64,000 nt of DNA from Gemmatimonadaceae bacterium. GTDB lineage: Bacteria > Gemmatimonadota > Gemmatimonadetes > Gemmatimonadales > Gemmatimonadaceae. The notes under the pieces are model-generated. The model saw only the letters and a list, made by a program, of their open reading frames with translations. It was not told the DNA's origin and made no database searches. Shown here piece after piece: positions 16,705 to 26,493 of the stretch. The position numbers and the translations under genes were made by a program. The stretch is from the NCBI GenBank assembly GCA_036003045.1, contig DASYSS010000032.1, positions 1 to 64,000 of the forward strand, read 5' to 3'. The first letter of the stretch is position 1, and each line of letters begins with the position of its first letter.

Positions 16705-19242
16705 ATGTCCGCCACCCGCGCCTCGCTGATCATTCTTGCCTGCACCCTGACTCCCGCCATCGCGAGGGCGCAGGGCAATCCGCCCACGCAGCCGCCGCAA
16801 CAACAGAACCCCCCCGCTGCAGCGCGACCCGACTCGAACGCGCCGCCGGCGGGCGCGCGTCGCGGTCCGCGGCCGTACGCCCAGGTGATCACCGCCCGAG
16901 CGCATTCGGAACGCGGCGCCATCACGGTGCATCGCGTCGACGACCGCTACTACTTCGAGGTTCCCGACTCGTTGATGGGGCGCGACTACTTGATGGTGAC
17001 TCGTGTGTCGGGCGTGCCGGCCGGCTCGGGCGGATTCCAGAGCGCCGGAAGCTCCGTGAACGAACGCATGGTTCGCTGGCACCGCGCCAACGACCGCGTG
17101 ATCCTGCAGGTGGTCACGCCGACGGCCGTCGCCGACGAGTCGCTGCCGATCGCCAGGAGCGTCGCCGAGAACAATTACGGGCCGATCATCGGCGCCTTCC
17201 CGATCGCGGCGTTCGCCCGCGACAGCAACGCGTACGTCGTGGACGTCACCGACTTCTTCGCCGCCGACAATCCGGCGACCTCGGGCATGGGCGCTGCCGC
17301 CCGGCGCCAGTTCGGAGTGCGCCGCTACGATGCGGCGCGGAGCTACATCTCGAGCGTGCGCGGCTTTCCGATCAACATCGAAGTGCGCCAGGTGCAAACG
17401 TTCGACGCCGCGACTCCGCCGGCCGACGTCAATGGCAGCACCGTGACGATGGAGACGCGCGAATCGTTCGTGCTCCTGCCGAAGGTGCCGATGCGTCCGC
17501 GCAAATTCGATCCGCGCGTCGGCTTCTTCACGGTCGACCGCGTCAACTACGGCCTCGACGAACAGAAGGCGGCGTCGGAGGAGTTCATCACGCGGTGGCG
17601 GCTCGAGCCGAAGGATCCGGCGGCCTACGCCCGCGGTGAGCTCGTGGAGCCCGTCAAGCCGATCGTCTACTACATCGACCCGGCTACTCCGACCAAATGG
17701 AAGCGGTACGTGAAGGAAGGCGTCGAGAACTGGCAGAAGGTCTTCGAGAAGGCCGGCTTCAAGAACGCGATCATCGCCCGGGACGCGCCAAATAAGGAAG
17801 AGGATCCCGATTTCGATCCCGACGACGCGCGGTACTCGATGGTCCGCTGGGCCGCGTCGCTCGTCCGGAACGCCGTGGGCCCGCACACGCACGACCCTCG
17901 TTCGGGTGAAATTCTCAACTCGGAGATCACCTGGTACCACAACCACATGCGGTCGTATCGCAACTGGCTGATCATGGAGACGGGTGCCGCCAACCCGATG
18001 GCGCGGTCGCTCGAGATTCCGGAAGAGCTGATGGGCGAGACGATGCGACAGGTGATCACGCACGAGATCGGCCACGCCCTCGGACTCCAGCACAACATGA
18101 TGGCGTCGGCGAGCTTCCCGGTCGATTCGCTTCGCAGCCCGAGCTTCACGAGCAAATACGGCGTGAGCGCGACGATCATGGATTACGCGCGACAGAACTA
18201 CGTAGCGCAACCCGGAGACGGGCTCACACCGAAAGACTTCATCCGACGGCTCGGCCCCTTCGACGACTTCGCGATCAATTGGGGCTATCGCGTGATCCCG
18301 GTGAAGACCTCGAACGACGAGAAGCCGATCCTCAACGATTGGATCACGAAGCAGAGCGGCCCGTACCCGTACCGCTACGTGTCGCAAGGCTTCGGCAGCG
18401 CCGACCCGCGCAACCAGACCGAAGACCTCGGCGACGATCCGGTAAAAGCCACGGCATATGGAGTGAAGAACTACAAGAAGGTGCTTCCGCAACTCGTCGC
18501 CTGGACGACCACGCCCGGCAACGACTACGACGACCTCGAGGAGTTGTACACGGAGACGGTGAATCGCTGGGCCGGGATGATGGGTCACGTCGCGACCGTG
18601 ATCGGCGGCGTGAACGTCGATCTCAAGACGGCCGACATCGCGGGCGCCGTCTTCACGGTCGTGCCGAAGGAGAAACAGAAAGCTGCGCTGGCGTTTCTCG
18701 CCGAGAACGCGATCGCCACGCAAGACTGGCTGGCGCCGAAGGACATTCTCTCGCGGATCGGTCCCAACACCACATTGGCGACGCGTCAAGCGGCATTCAT
18801 CACGTCGCTCCTGAGCGCCCAGCGACTTGCGCGCATGGCCGAAGCGGAGGAGTACGACGCGGCGCGTTCCTATCCGCTCGCGGAATACTTGAGTGATCTC
18901 AAACGCGTCGTGTGGAGCGCGCCGTCGCCCGACGCGGGTCGCCGCCAGCTTCAGCGCGTCTATCTCGCGCGCTTGGCGGTGCTCGTGAATCCGCCGCCCC
19001 CGCCGACGTCGGCTCCAGGTGCTGGCGGCCCTCCGGCGGCGCCGCCGCGAGTGCTTCCGTTCGTCACCGCGCCAAACGTCCCGCTCAGTGACCTGCCGGC
19101 TTTGGCGCGAGCACAGCTTCGCGAGATCCAGCGCGATGCGCGCGCGTCGGCGACCACAGCGAAGACGCCCGTCGAGCGCGCGCATTGGAACGACGTCGCC
19201 GACCGCGTGTCGGAGATCCTGGAGCCGCGCAAGGGCCCGTAG
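16705..19242 (+). CDS. secreted zinc metalloprotease (DUF5117/DUF4953-type)
   Basis: 845 residues. The start MSATRASLIILACTLTPAIARAQ gives a normal signal peptide; the frame upstream overlaps the divergent lipoprotein gene and is rejected. A Pro/Gln-rich linker follows, then the N-terminal DUF5117/5118-like region (RYYFEVPDSLMGRDYLMVTRV). The catalytic motif HEIGHALGLQHN (HExxHxxGxxH, about residue 452) defines a metzincin-like zinc site. A C-terminal extension ends after a Pro-rich loop (PPPPPTSAPGAGGPPAAPP). Probably a periplasmic or outer-membrane protease; such genes often occur beside TonB-linked systems, none is seen here. Confidence 0.92.
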   Translation: MSATRASLIILACTLTPAIARAQGNPPTQPPQQQNPPAAARPDSNAPPAGARRGPRPYAQVITARAHSERGAITVHRVDDRYYFEVPDSLMGRDYLMVTRVSGVPAGSGGFQSAGSSVNERMVRWHRANDRVILQVVTPTAVADESLPIARSVAENNYGPIIGAFPIAAFARDSNAYVVDVTDFFAADNPATSGMGAAARRQFGVRRYDAARSYISSVRGFPINIEVRQVQTFDAATPPADVNGSTVTMETRESFVLLPKVPMRPRKFDPRVGFFTVDRVNYGLDEQKAASEEFITRWRLEPKDPAAYARGELVEPVKPIVYYIDPATPTKWKRYVKEGVENWQKVFEKAGFKNAIIARDAPNKEEDPDFDPDDARYSMVRWAASLVRNAVGPHTHDPRSGEILNSEITWYHNHMRSYRNWLIMETGAANPMARSLEIPEELMGETMRQVITHEIGHALGLQHNMMASASFPVDSLRSPSFTSKYGVSATIMDYARQNYVAQPGDGLTPKDFIRRLGPFDDFAINWGYRVIPVKTSNDEKPILNDWITKQSGPYPYRYVSQGFGSADPRNQTEDLGDDPVKATAYGVKNYKKVLPQLVAWTTTPGNDYDDLEELYTETVNRWAGMMGHVATVIGGVNVDLKTADIAGAVFTVVPKEKQKAALAFLAENAIATQDWLAPKDILSRIGPNTTLATRQAAFITSLLSAQRLARMAEAEEYDAARSYPLAEYLSDLKRVVWSAPSPDAGRRQLQRVYLARLAVLVNPPPPPTSAPGAGGPPAAPPRVLPFVTAPNVPLSDLPALARAQLREIQRDARASATTAKTPVERAHWNDVADRVSEILEPRKGP

Positions 19243-19461
19243 TTCATTCGTCACGAGTAGCGGAAGCGACCGATTCCGAAGCGCCGGTCCCAGTACCGAA
19301 CAGCCTAACCGCTGAGTCGGCGAATCACCTACTGACTTGGCCCGAGACGCCGCAACAATTTGCGATGAGCGAGGAAGGCGCGCCCGTGCACGAGTAATGC
19401 CGACGAGGGATGCCGCACGTTGCATCGGGCCTCCTCGCGATCGGACGATCGGAGATTTGTC

Positions 19462-19506
19462 ATGTCGAATTTGACTGTCGACCTGCGTCACGCGCTTCGC
19501 GGTGCC
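19462..19506 (+). pseudogene. possible ADOP permease N-terminal fossil
   Basis: A short reading MSNLTVDLRHALRGAGRSQ matches the usual start of ADOP permeases (M..L..DLRyALRgL.r.P). After about 15 residues the match ends and the frame runs into the glucosidase gene end. It lies in a 272-base stretch between two convergent genes that holds nothing else I recognise. It is very short, so confidence is low. Confidence 0.3.
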
Positions 19507-19514
19507 GGGCGAAG

Positions 19515-22175
19515 TCAGGTCACAGTCGGAACACCACTCTGTTGAATGAGCTTCGCGACGAGCCCCGTCCACCCAGTCTGGTGCGACGCCCCGAGTCCGG
19601 CGCCGGTGTCTCCGTCGAAGTACTCGTGGAACTGGAGCAGGTCGCACCAGTGCGGATCGTCCTTCACTCTCGACATAAAGCCGAGCGCGGGCCGTCGGGC
19701 TTGATGCGCGACGAAGAGGCCAATGAGCCGGCGCGATAGCTCGACCGACACCTCCCACAACGTCAGCATGCGCCCCGAACCCGTCGGGTGCTCGATGCGA
19801 AACGACGAGCCGTAGTACCAATCGAACTTCTGCAGCGACTCGATGATCAGGTAGTTGAGCGGAAACCACACCGGTCCGCGCCAATTCGAGTTGCCTCCGA
19901 AAAGACCGCTCCTCGATTCGGCCGGTTCATACCGCACCTCGAACTGATGCCCGTCCACCCGCAAACGAAACGGATGGTCCGCGTGCCAGCGCGACACGGA
20001 GCGCAGCCCGTTTGGTGAGAGAAACTCGCTCTCGTCGAGCATGCGCCGCAGAATCGCACGCAGCCGCGGCTCGCTCACGATCGCGAAGAGACGTCGGTCG
20101 GCGGTGCCGACCCGCGTGACCGACGCCGCGTCGCCGACCAAATCGCTGCGGTACTTGAGAAACCATTCGAACCGCGCGCGGAAATCGGGCAGGAGCTGCA
20201 GCAACGCGGCGTCGAGCGTCTCGACAGCCAGCAAGGGAATCAGGCCGACCGCGGAGCGCACGCGCATGAACTCGCACGTTCCGTCGGGCAGGCGCAGGAG
20301 ATCGTAGTAGAACTCGTCCTGCTCGTCCCACAGGTCTTGTGACTCGCCGGTCAACCCCGTGCGGGAATTTGCCGCGTGCGCGATGTAGAAGAAGTGCTCG
20401 AGGAACTTCGTGGCGACGTCCTCGTACGCCTTGTCCTGTCGCGCCAGTTCGAGCGCGATCGCGAGCATGTTGAGGCAGTACATCGCCATCCAGCTCGTCC
20501 CGTCGCTCTGGTCTAGCCGAGCGCCGCCGGGAAGTCCTTCACTGCGGTTGAAGACGCCGATGTTGTCGAGACCGAGAAAGCCGCCCTGGAACACGTTGCG
20601 GTCATCGGCGTCCTTCCGGTTCACCCACCATGTGAAGTTGATGAGCAATTTGTGGAACACGCGCTCGAGGAACGTGACGTCGCCGGCGCCGGTGATGCGC
20701 CGCTCGATCTGGTACACCCGCATCGCCGCCCACGCGTGCACAGGCGGGTTGACATCGCCGAGCTGCCACTCGTAGGCGGGGAGTTGGCCGTTCGGGTGCA
20801 TGAACCATTCGCGCAGAAAGAGCAGCAGCTGTTCCTTGGCGAATACCGGGTCGACCATCGCGATCGGGATCGTATGAAAAGCCAGGTCCCAGCTCGCGTA
20901 CCAAGGATACTCCCACGTGTCCGGCATCGAAATCACATTGTGATTGTTGAGATGCCGCCACTGGTGATTTCGTCCAAGCTTGCGCTCCGTCGGCGGAGGC
21001 GGCGACGACGGGTCGCCGTCGAGCCAACGCTCGACGTCGTAGTGGTAGAACTGCTTGTTCCAGAGGAGTCCGGCGATCGCCTGCCGCTGGATCTGTTGTT
21101 CTTCAACCGACGTTTCGGGTGCCGAGAGCGACTGGTAGAACTCGTCCGACTCGGCGATGCGCGTGGCGAACGTCGCGTCGAACGCCGGTCCGAACGAGGC
21201 CGCGGTCGGCAACTCTTCGGACAGGCGCAGTCGCACCACCCGCTCGGCCCCCGCGCCGAGCGTCATGCGGTAACGCGCGGCCGCCTTGGTCCCGGAGAGG
21301 GCGGAATTGACGGCGTGCGTTTGTCGTCCGACGACGTACTCGTGAAACGCATCCTTCACGAACGGCGTCGCATTGCGAGCGCCGAAGAGCCGTTCGGCGT
21401 TCGTGTCGTTCTCGGTGAACAGGAGCTCCGGATCGCCGTCGCACGCGAGATGATATCGTCCGAAGCTCTCATGGTCCGCCAGGATCTGCATCAGACCTGC
21501 GGCGCCCGGCAACACCGTCAACGACGGACGGTATCCCGCCAACCCCCATGACCACGTGTTGCGAAACCAGAGCGTCGGCAGGAGGTCGAGCGTCGCGGAG
21601 TCCGGCCCGCGATTGGACACTGTGATCCGGATCAGTACGTCGGTCGGCGACGCCTTCGCGTACTCGACCGAGACGTCGAAGTAGCGGCCGTCGTCGAAAA
21701 TTCCCGTATCGAGGAGCTCGAATTCCGGATCGTCGCGCGTCCGCGCGCGATTCTCGTCGCGCAGCCGCTCGTACGGAAATCGCGCCTGCGGATACTTGTA
21801 CAGCGCGCGCATGTACGCGTGAGACGGAACGTTGTCGAGAAAGAACCAGTAGTCCTTGGCGTCCTCGCCATGGTTGCCTTCGCGTCCGGAAAGCCCGAAC
21901 GGCCGTTCCTTGAGGATGTCGTCCTTGCCGTTCCAGAGCGCGATCGCAAAGCAGAGATGCTGCTCGTCGTCGCAGATGCCGAGCAGGCCGTCCTCGTTCC
22001 AGCGATACGCTCGGCTGCGGGCCTGGTCGTGCGGAAAGTATCCCCAGACGTCGCCGTTGGCGCTGTAGTCTTCGCGCACGGTGCCCCAGGCGCGTTCAGC
22101 GAGGTACGGCCCCCATCGCCGCCAGGGGGCGATGCCGGCGTTCGCGTCGTCGAGGCGGTCACGCTCCTCGTTCAT
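19515..22175 (-). CDS. GH63-like glucosidase (MGH1-type, alpha/alpha barrel)
   Basis: 886 residues from MNEERDRLDDA, the usual start in this family; an ATG 36 bases earlier is possible. The N-terminal block is WRRWGPYLAERAWGTVREDYSANGDVWGYFPHDQARSRAYRW. The C-terminal helical barrel contains NNHNVISMPDTWEYPWYASWDLAFH, GFLGLDNIGVFNRSEGLPGG and GGNSNWRGPVWFPLNYLIIE. These are signatures of the GH63/mannosylglycerate-hydrolase-like group, with acidic residues at the catalytic positions (DTWEYPWYASWD). No signal peptide, so it is a cytoplasmic enzyme acting on a small alpha-glucoside or glycerate glycoside. It converges with the metalloprotease. Confidence 0.9.
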   Translation of the reverse strand: MNEERDRLDDANAGIAPWRRWGPYLAERAWGTVREDYSANGDVWGYFPHDQARSRAYRWNEDGLLGICDDEQHLCFAIALWNGKDDILKERPFGLSGREGNHGEDAKDYWFFLDNVPSHAYMRALYKYPQARFPYERLRDENRARTRDDPEFELLDTGIFDDGRYFDVSVEYAKASPTDVLIRITVSNRGPDSATLDLLPTLWFRNTWSWGLAGYRPSLTVLPGAAGLMQILADHESFGRYHLACDGDPELLFTENDTNAERLFGARNATPFVKDAFHEYVVGRQTHAVNSALSGTKAAARYRMTLGAGAERVVRLRLSEELPTAASFGPAFDATFATRIAESDEFYQSLSAPETSVEEQQIQRQAIAGLLWNKQFYHYDVERWLDGDPSSPPPPTERKLGRNHQWRHLNNHNVISMPDTWEYPWYASWDLAFHTIPIAMVDPVFAKEQLLLFLREWFMHPNGQLPAYEWQLGDVNPPVHAWAAMRVYQIERRITGAGDVTFLERVFHKLLINFTWWVNRKDADDRNVFQGGFLGLDNIGVFNRSEGLPGGARLDQSDGTSWMAMYCLNMLAIALELARQDKAYEDVATKFLEHFFYIAHAANSRTGLTGESQDLWDEQDEFYYDLLRLPDGTCEFMRVRSAVGLIPLLAVETLDAALLQLLPDFRARFEWFLKYRSDLVGDAASVTRVGTADRRLFAIVSEPRLRAILRRMLDESEFLSPNGLRSVSRWHADHPFRLRVDGHQFEVRYEPAESRSGLFGGNSNWRGPVWFPLNYLIIESLQKFDWYYGSSFRIEHPTGSGRMLTLWEVSVELSRRLIGLFVAHQARRPALGFMSRVKDDPHWCDLLQFHEYFDGDTGAGLGASHQTGWTGLVAKLIQQSGVPTVT

Positions 22176-22304
22176 CTCGCGAGCATACGGGTGGCGGAAG
22201 GGGTGAGTCAAGCGATGGGGTCGGAGGCGGAATCTGGCGAGGCACCTCCCCGAGAATATGTTTTACCACGCTGGTGCACGTCGGCCTCGACCACGACAAC
22301 TCAT

Positions 22305-25028
22305 ATGGATACGCTCGCACAGGCCCACGCAGCGTTGTCGGCCCGATACCGACTCGAGCGCGAGATCGGCGCCGGGGGCATGGCGATCGTGTACCTCGCC
22401 CACGACCTGCGGCACGACCGCAAGGTCGCGCTCAAGGTGCTTCGCCCGGAGCTCTCGGCCATCCTCGGCGGCGAGCGCTTTCTCACCGAGATCCGGACGA
22501 CGGCGAACCTCCAGCATCCGCACATTCTGCCGCTGCACGACTCGGGCGAAGCGGACGGTCTTGTCTACTATGTGATGCCGTTCGTGGAAGGAGAGTCGCT
22601 GCGCGACCGCCTTCGCCGAGAAAAGCAATTGCCGGTCGATGACGCAGTGCGCATTGCGCGGGAGGTCGCGGGCGCGCTCGACTACGCGCACCGCCACGGC
22701 GTGATTCATCGCGACATCAAGCCGGAAAACATTCTCCTGCACGACGGCCAGGCGCTCGTTGCCGATTTCGGCATTGCGCTCGCCGCGTCGCGCTCCGACG
22801 GCAGCACTCGCCTCACGGAGACGGGGCTCTCGCTCGGCACGCCGCAGTACATGGCGCCGGAACAAGCCATGGGCGAACGCGAGATCACGGGCCGGGCAGA
22901 CATCTACGCGCTCGGCTGCGTGTTGTACGAGTCGCTCGCCGGCGAAGCGCCGTTCGTCGGCCCCTCAGCGCAGGCGATCATCGCGCGATTGCTGACCGAG
23001 CCGCCGCGTGCACTCCACGCCCAACGGAGCACTATTCCGCCGAACGTCGAAGCGGCAACGCTGCGCGCGCTGCAAAAGCTTCCGGCCGATCGGTTCGCCT
23101 CCGCGGCGCAGTTCGCCGAGGCGCTTGCAACGCCGAGCTTTGTTTCCGCGACCGCGGCACCGATGAGCGCGGGCGGCCGATCAACTGCCGGCTGGAGACG
23201 ATGGACTCCGGCCGCCGCCGCAGTCGCTGTCACGGCGATGGTGACGAGCGGAATCTGGTGGCGGCTTGCGGCCCCGAGCGCTCCGCCGCCCGCCGTCGCT
23301 CGGTTTGCGCTCCCCTTGCCGGACGATCAAATGCCGGCAAGCTCGCTTTACCACTTGCTGGCGCTTTCGCCCGACGGAACACAGATCGTCTATGTAGCCC
23401 GTAACCGGCTGTATCACCGCCCTCTGTCACAGCTCGACGCTCAACCGATATCGGGCACGGACGATATGGGCGTCCGCGATCCCGTGTTTTCCCCAGACGG
23501 ACAATCGGTCGCGTTTCTCTCCTCCGGCGGAATCCTGAAGCGCATCGCGATAACGGGTGGCGTGCCGATTCCCCTGGCGACGACCGACATCGCCGGGTTC
23601 TTCGGGGGAATGAGCTGGACGGAGGACGGCATCGTGTGGGCCGCGCCGGGCGTGATCGAACGCATTTCGCCGAACGGCGGCCGTCCCGATACGATCGCCA
23701 CCCTCGCCGCGACCGAAAACGCCGAGCGTCCGGAGATACTCCCCGGCGGCAAGACGGTGCTGTACACGCTCGCCGCCTCCGCCGAGCCCGATCGATGGGA
23801 GAGAGCACAGGCGATCGTACAGCAGATTCCGTCCGGCAAACGAAAGGTCGTCGCCGAACCGGCGACCGACGTGCGCTACATCCCGGCGGGATACATCGTG
23901 TACGGAATCGGCGGCTCGCTGTTCGCCGTCTCGTTCGACGTGAGCGCACTCGAGGCGAAGGGCAGCCCCGTGCCAGTCATCGAGGGTGTGTGGCGCGACG
24001 CAGCCGGCGCCACCGGCGTCGTCCACTTCGCGACTTCGCGGAGCGGCTCGTTGGCGTATCTGCCGGGACCCGCCGACGGGCCTTTGACGACGAAGCGCGA
24101 CATCGCGCTCACCGACCGACGGGGAAACGTTCAGCGACTGAACCTGCCGACCGGATTCTACGACTATCCGCGCGTGTCGCCGGACGGCAAGCGAATCGCC
24201 ATCGGAAGTCTCGACGGCAGGGACGCGGCGATCTGGATGTACGATCTCGACGGGAAGACCGCGCCCCGGCGGCTTACATTGAGCGGCAAAGACCGCTATC
24301 CGATTTGGTCCTCCGATGGAGTGTGGATCGCGTATCAGTCGGAGCGCGATGGATCGCCGTCGATCTACCGGCAACGCGCCGACGGCAGCGGCACCGTCGA
24401 ACGGCTCACCACGGCCGACGCGGGCACGTTGCACACGCCCGACGCCTGGTCTCCGCACAACGACGGCTTTCTATACAGCATCTCGAAAGGACTCGACGTC
24501 GGCTTGTGGTGGTATTCCCTCACCGACAAGAAGTCGGTTCCCTTCGGCGACGTGCGCAACGGCAAAGGGTCGATGCCCGCCGCCACCTTTTCGCCGGACG
24601 GCCGATGGGTCGCCTACACGTCGGGCGCCACCAGCGAGAACGCGGTGTACGTGCAGCCCGTGCCTCCCACCGGAGCCAGATACCAAGTCTCTCAGGCTGG
24701 TGAGAACGGGCATCATCCGCAGTGGTCGCACGACGGAAAGGAATTGTTCTACATCCCGCAGGTCGGACGATTCGTGGCGCGGAGCATTTCTACGGGGTCG
24801 GGAGTCTCGTTCGGCAACCCGGTTATCGTGCCGCGATCGTTTCCGGTGGCGGCGCCGGCGACTCCGCGAACATTCGACATCACGCCGGATGGCAAGATCG
24901 TCAGCGTCACGGCGGTGTTGCCCCAGGGGGGCGAGCAGAAGACCGCCATCGACCTCGCGAACGCGCGTTACATCACGGTCGTGCTCAATTGGTTCGCCGA
25001 GTTGAAGCAGCGGGTTCCCAGACGCTAA
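22305..25028 (+). CDS. membrane-anchored Ser/Thr protein kinase with PD40 propeller
   Basis: 907 residues. The start ATG gives MDTLAQAHAALSARYRLERE; the frame upstream is antisense to the glucosidase. The Hanks kinase (about 15-275) has the loop GAGGMAIVYLA, the Lys in KVALKVL, HRDIKPENILL and VADFGIAL. A membrane segment is at about 303-323 (PAAAAVAVTAMVTSGIWW). The extracytoplasmic part has WD40-like PD40 repeats: LSPDGTQIVYVA, FSPDGQSVAFLS, VSPDGKRIAIGS, FSPDGRWVAYTS. The propeller probably senses an envelope ligand. Substrates are unknown. Confidence 0.95.
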   Translation: MDTLAQAHAALSARYRLEREIGAGGMAIVYLAHDLRHDRKVALKVLRPELSAILGGERFLTEIRTTANLQHPHILPLHDSGEADGLVYYVMPFVEGESLRDRLRREKQLPVDDAVRIAREVAGALDYAHRHGVIHRDIKPENILLHDGQALVADFGIALAASRSDGSTRLTETGLSLGTPQYMAPEQAMGEREITGRADIYALGCVLYESLAGEAPFVGPSAQAIIARLLTEPPRALHAQRSTIPPNVEAATLRALQKLPADRFASAAQFAEALATPSFVSATAAPMSAGGRSTAGWRRWTPAAAAVAVTAMVTSGIWWRLAAPSAPPPAVARFALPLPDDQMPASSLYHLLALSPDGTQIVYVARNRLYHRPLSQLDAQPISGTDDMGVRDPVFSPDGQSVAFLSSGGILKRIAITGGVPIPLATTDIAGFFGGMSWTEDGIVWAAPGVIERISPNGGRPDTIATLAATENAERPEILPGGKTVLYTLAASAEPDRWERAQAIVQQIPSGKRKVVAEPATDVRYIPAGYIVYGIGGSLFAVSFDVSALEAKGSPVPVIEGVWRDAAGATGVVHFATSRSGSLAYLPGPADGPLTTKRDIALTDRRGNVQRLNLPTGFYDYPRVSPDGKRIAIGSLDGRDAAIWMYDLDGKTAPRRLTLSGKDRYPIWSSDGVWIAYQSERDGSPSIYRQRADGSGTVERLTTADAGTLHTPDAWSPHNDGFLYSISKGLDVGLWWYSLTDKKSVPFGDVRNGKGSMPAATFSPDGRWVAYTSGATSENAVYVQPVPPTGARYQVSQAGENGHHPQWSHDGKELFYIPQVGRFVARSISTGSGVSFGNPVIVPRSFPVAAPATPRTFDITPDGKIVSVTAVLPQGGEQKTAIDLANARYITVVLNWFAELKQRVPRR

Positions 25029-25090
25029 GCACCGTGAGCGCGACTGCGTTCACGTTTCCGCTCCGGAGCGGTCCGACTCGTTCTCGAACG

Positions 25091-26218
25091 CTAAGCCGAA
25101 TTCTCGTGGCGACGAGGCAGGCGCATCGTAAACGTGGTCCCGCGTTCTGCCGACGAATCGACCTCGATGCGACCGCCATGCCCGACCGCGATCGCTCGCG
25201 CGATGTAGAGGCCGAGTCCCAGATGTTTCGGATGACGCCGCTTCACGTCCCGCACACTGAAGCGGCGGAGCGGCTGGAAGAGATGTGCGCGCTCCTCAGC
25301 CGGGATCGGAGGCCCTTCGTTGTGGACGGTGATCTTCACCTCCCGATCATCGGCTCGGGCCAACAGGTCGATTGGTGAGTCTTTCGCTCCATGGTCGACG
25401 GCATTGCCAAGCAGATTCCCCACCGCTTGGCCTATCCGGCCCTCGTCCCAGCTTCCTTTCAGGTCGCCGGATATCCTCACATTGACGGCGCGATCGGGAT
25501 GAGATGTCGCGAACTCCCCGACGACATTTCTGACGGTTCGCGTGAGATCGGACTCGTGACGTTCGATCGGCAGTTGCCCGCCGAGGCGTGTGCGCGTGAA
25601 GTCGAGAAGATCGTCGACGAGTCCATGCATCCGCTCGCTGGTACTGGCGATAAGGGCTAACATCTCGCGCGAACTGGCGGCATCGAGCCGTTCGTCACGC
25701 AGCAGCGTCGACCCCGTGATGATCGTGGAAAGCGGGTTGCGTAGATCGTGCGCGAGAATGCTCAAGAATATTTCCCGCGAACGATTCAGACGATCCATGA
25801 ATGCGGATACCGCTTGTGTGAGGGCAATGTCGAGGGACTCGTCGAACCGAAGGAGGTCGTCGAGGTCCTCCGGGCTCGAGCACGACTGCGACCCAAGCCA
25901 ATGCCGGAGCACACATGACCGCAAGACGGGGAACTCGCGAACCATTTCCTTGAGCGACAGGCCCTGGTGCGCGCGGCCGGCGGCATGTTTTTCGGCGATG
26001 ACTTCCACGTTCTTCGATGCGCGGTCGTTCAGTTCTTCGGCGATGTGGTCCGCGCGGTCGGCGGATTCAAGATCGCTCGCGATGACGTCCAATAGCTCGC
26101 CCAAGTGATCACGTAGACGGTCCACGCTTGCCAGTCGAGGCACTCGCTTCGCCGCTTGTTGTTCCCACGCGGTGAGCACCTGCTCGCGATGGGTAGCAAG
26201 GAAGGAAGACAGTTTCAT
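25091..26218 (-). CDS. sensor histidine kinase with RsbRD-like N terminus
   Basis: 375 residues from MKLSSFLATHREQVLTAWEQ, preceded by GGTGGTGA; the longer frame (to 26464) is unlikely. The N-terminal 140 residues are helical and resemble the RsbRD N-terminal domain of stress kinases (HREQVLTAWEQQAAKR... LSLKEMVREFPVLRSCVLRHW). HisKA carries the phospho-acceptor in FLSILAHDLRNPLSTIITGST. HATPase_c has NLLGNAVDHGA, HNEGPPIP and LGLGLYIARAIA. Cytoplasmic, no receiver. It is divergent from hsp20 with 275 bases between, so it may control the stress genes there. Confidence 0.9.
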   Translation of the reverse strand: MKLSSFLATHREQVLTAWEQQAAKRVPRLASVDRLRDHLGELLDVIASDLESADRADHIAEELNDRASKNVEVIAEKHAAGRAHQGLSLKEMVREFPVLRSCVLRHWLGSQSCSSPEDLDDLLRFDESLDIALTQAVSAFMDRLNRSREIFLSILAHDLRNPLSTIITGSTLLRDERLDAASSREMLALIASTSERMHGLVDDLLDFTRTRLGGQLPIERHESDLTRTVRNVVGEFATSHPDRAVNVRISGDLKGSWDEGRIGQAVGNLLGNAVDHGAKDSPIDLLARADDREVKITVHNEGPPIPAEERAHLFQPLRRFSVRDVKRRHPKHLGLGLYIARAIAVGHGGRIEVDSSAERGTTFTMRLPRRHENSA

Positions 26219-26384
26219 GGCGTCACCACCGGACTGACCCACATCGCTCGAAGAAGTTCCGCCTCTTGGTGACCGTTCGCGGCGGCCTGAACCTTGTTCT
26301 TGGCCATCTCGGCCGCCCGGTTTTTCCGCCATGGCCCTGCAAAATCGACAGCGGATCTCTGCCAAGCGACTGGGCGAGTCAACG

Positions 26385-26397
26385 TGACAATTTGTCA
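26385..26397. promoter_or_regulatory. palindrome TGACAA-T-TTGTCA upstream of hsp20
   Basis: A perfect 6-1-6 inverted repeat in the 275-bp divergent region between the histidine kinase and hsp20, about 97 bases before the hsp20 ATG. It is AT-rich in a GC-rich context. It is not a CIRCE or ROSE element and I cannot name the binder. Confidence 0.35.
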
Positions 26398-26493
26398 AAA
26401 TGGCAAGCCTGCGCGGCACGCGCGGTGCGTGGCCGATCGCACGCCGTCCACCGATAGACGGCATTCACAATTCAACGCACAGGAGGTTTGGCT

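Noticed and set aside
16561-19884. Very long open frame on the minus strand opposite the metalloprotease gene
   Set aside because: It is the GC-rich antisense shadow of a gene with a full zinc-protease motif; its translation is Arg/His-rich without domains.
25059-25072. CCGCTCCGGAGCGG palindrome between the PD40 kinase and the histidine kinase
   Set aside because: It has no loop and no T-run, so it is not a convincing terminator.
26401-26420. Sigma-54-like TGGCAAGCCTGC near hsp20
   Set aside because: The distance between the GG and GC elements does not fit the fixed -24/-12 spacing.
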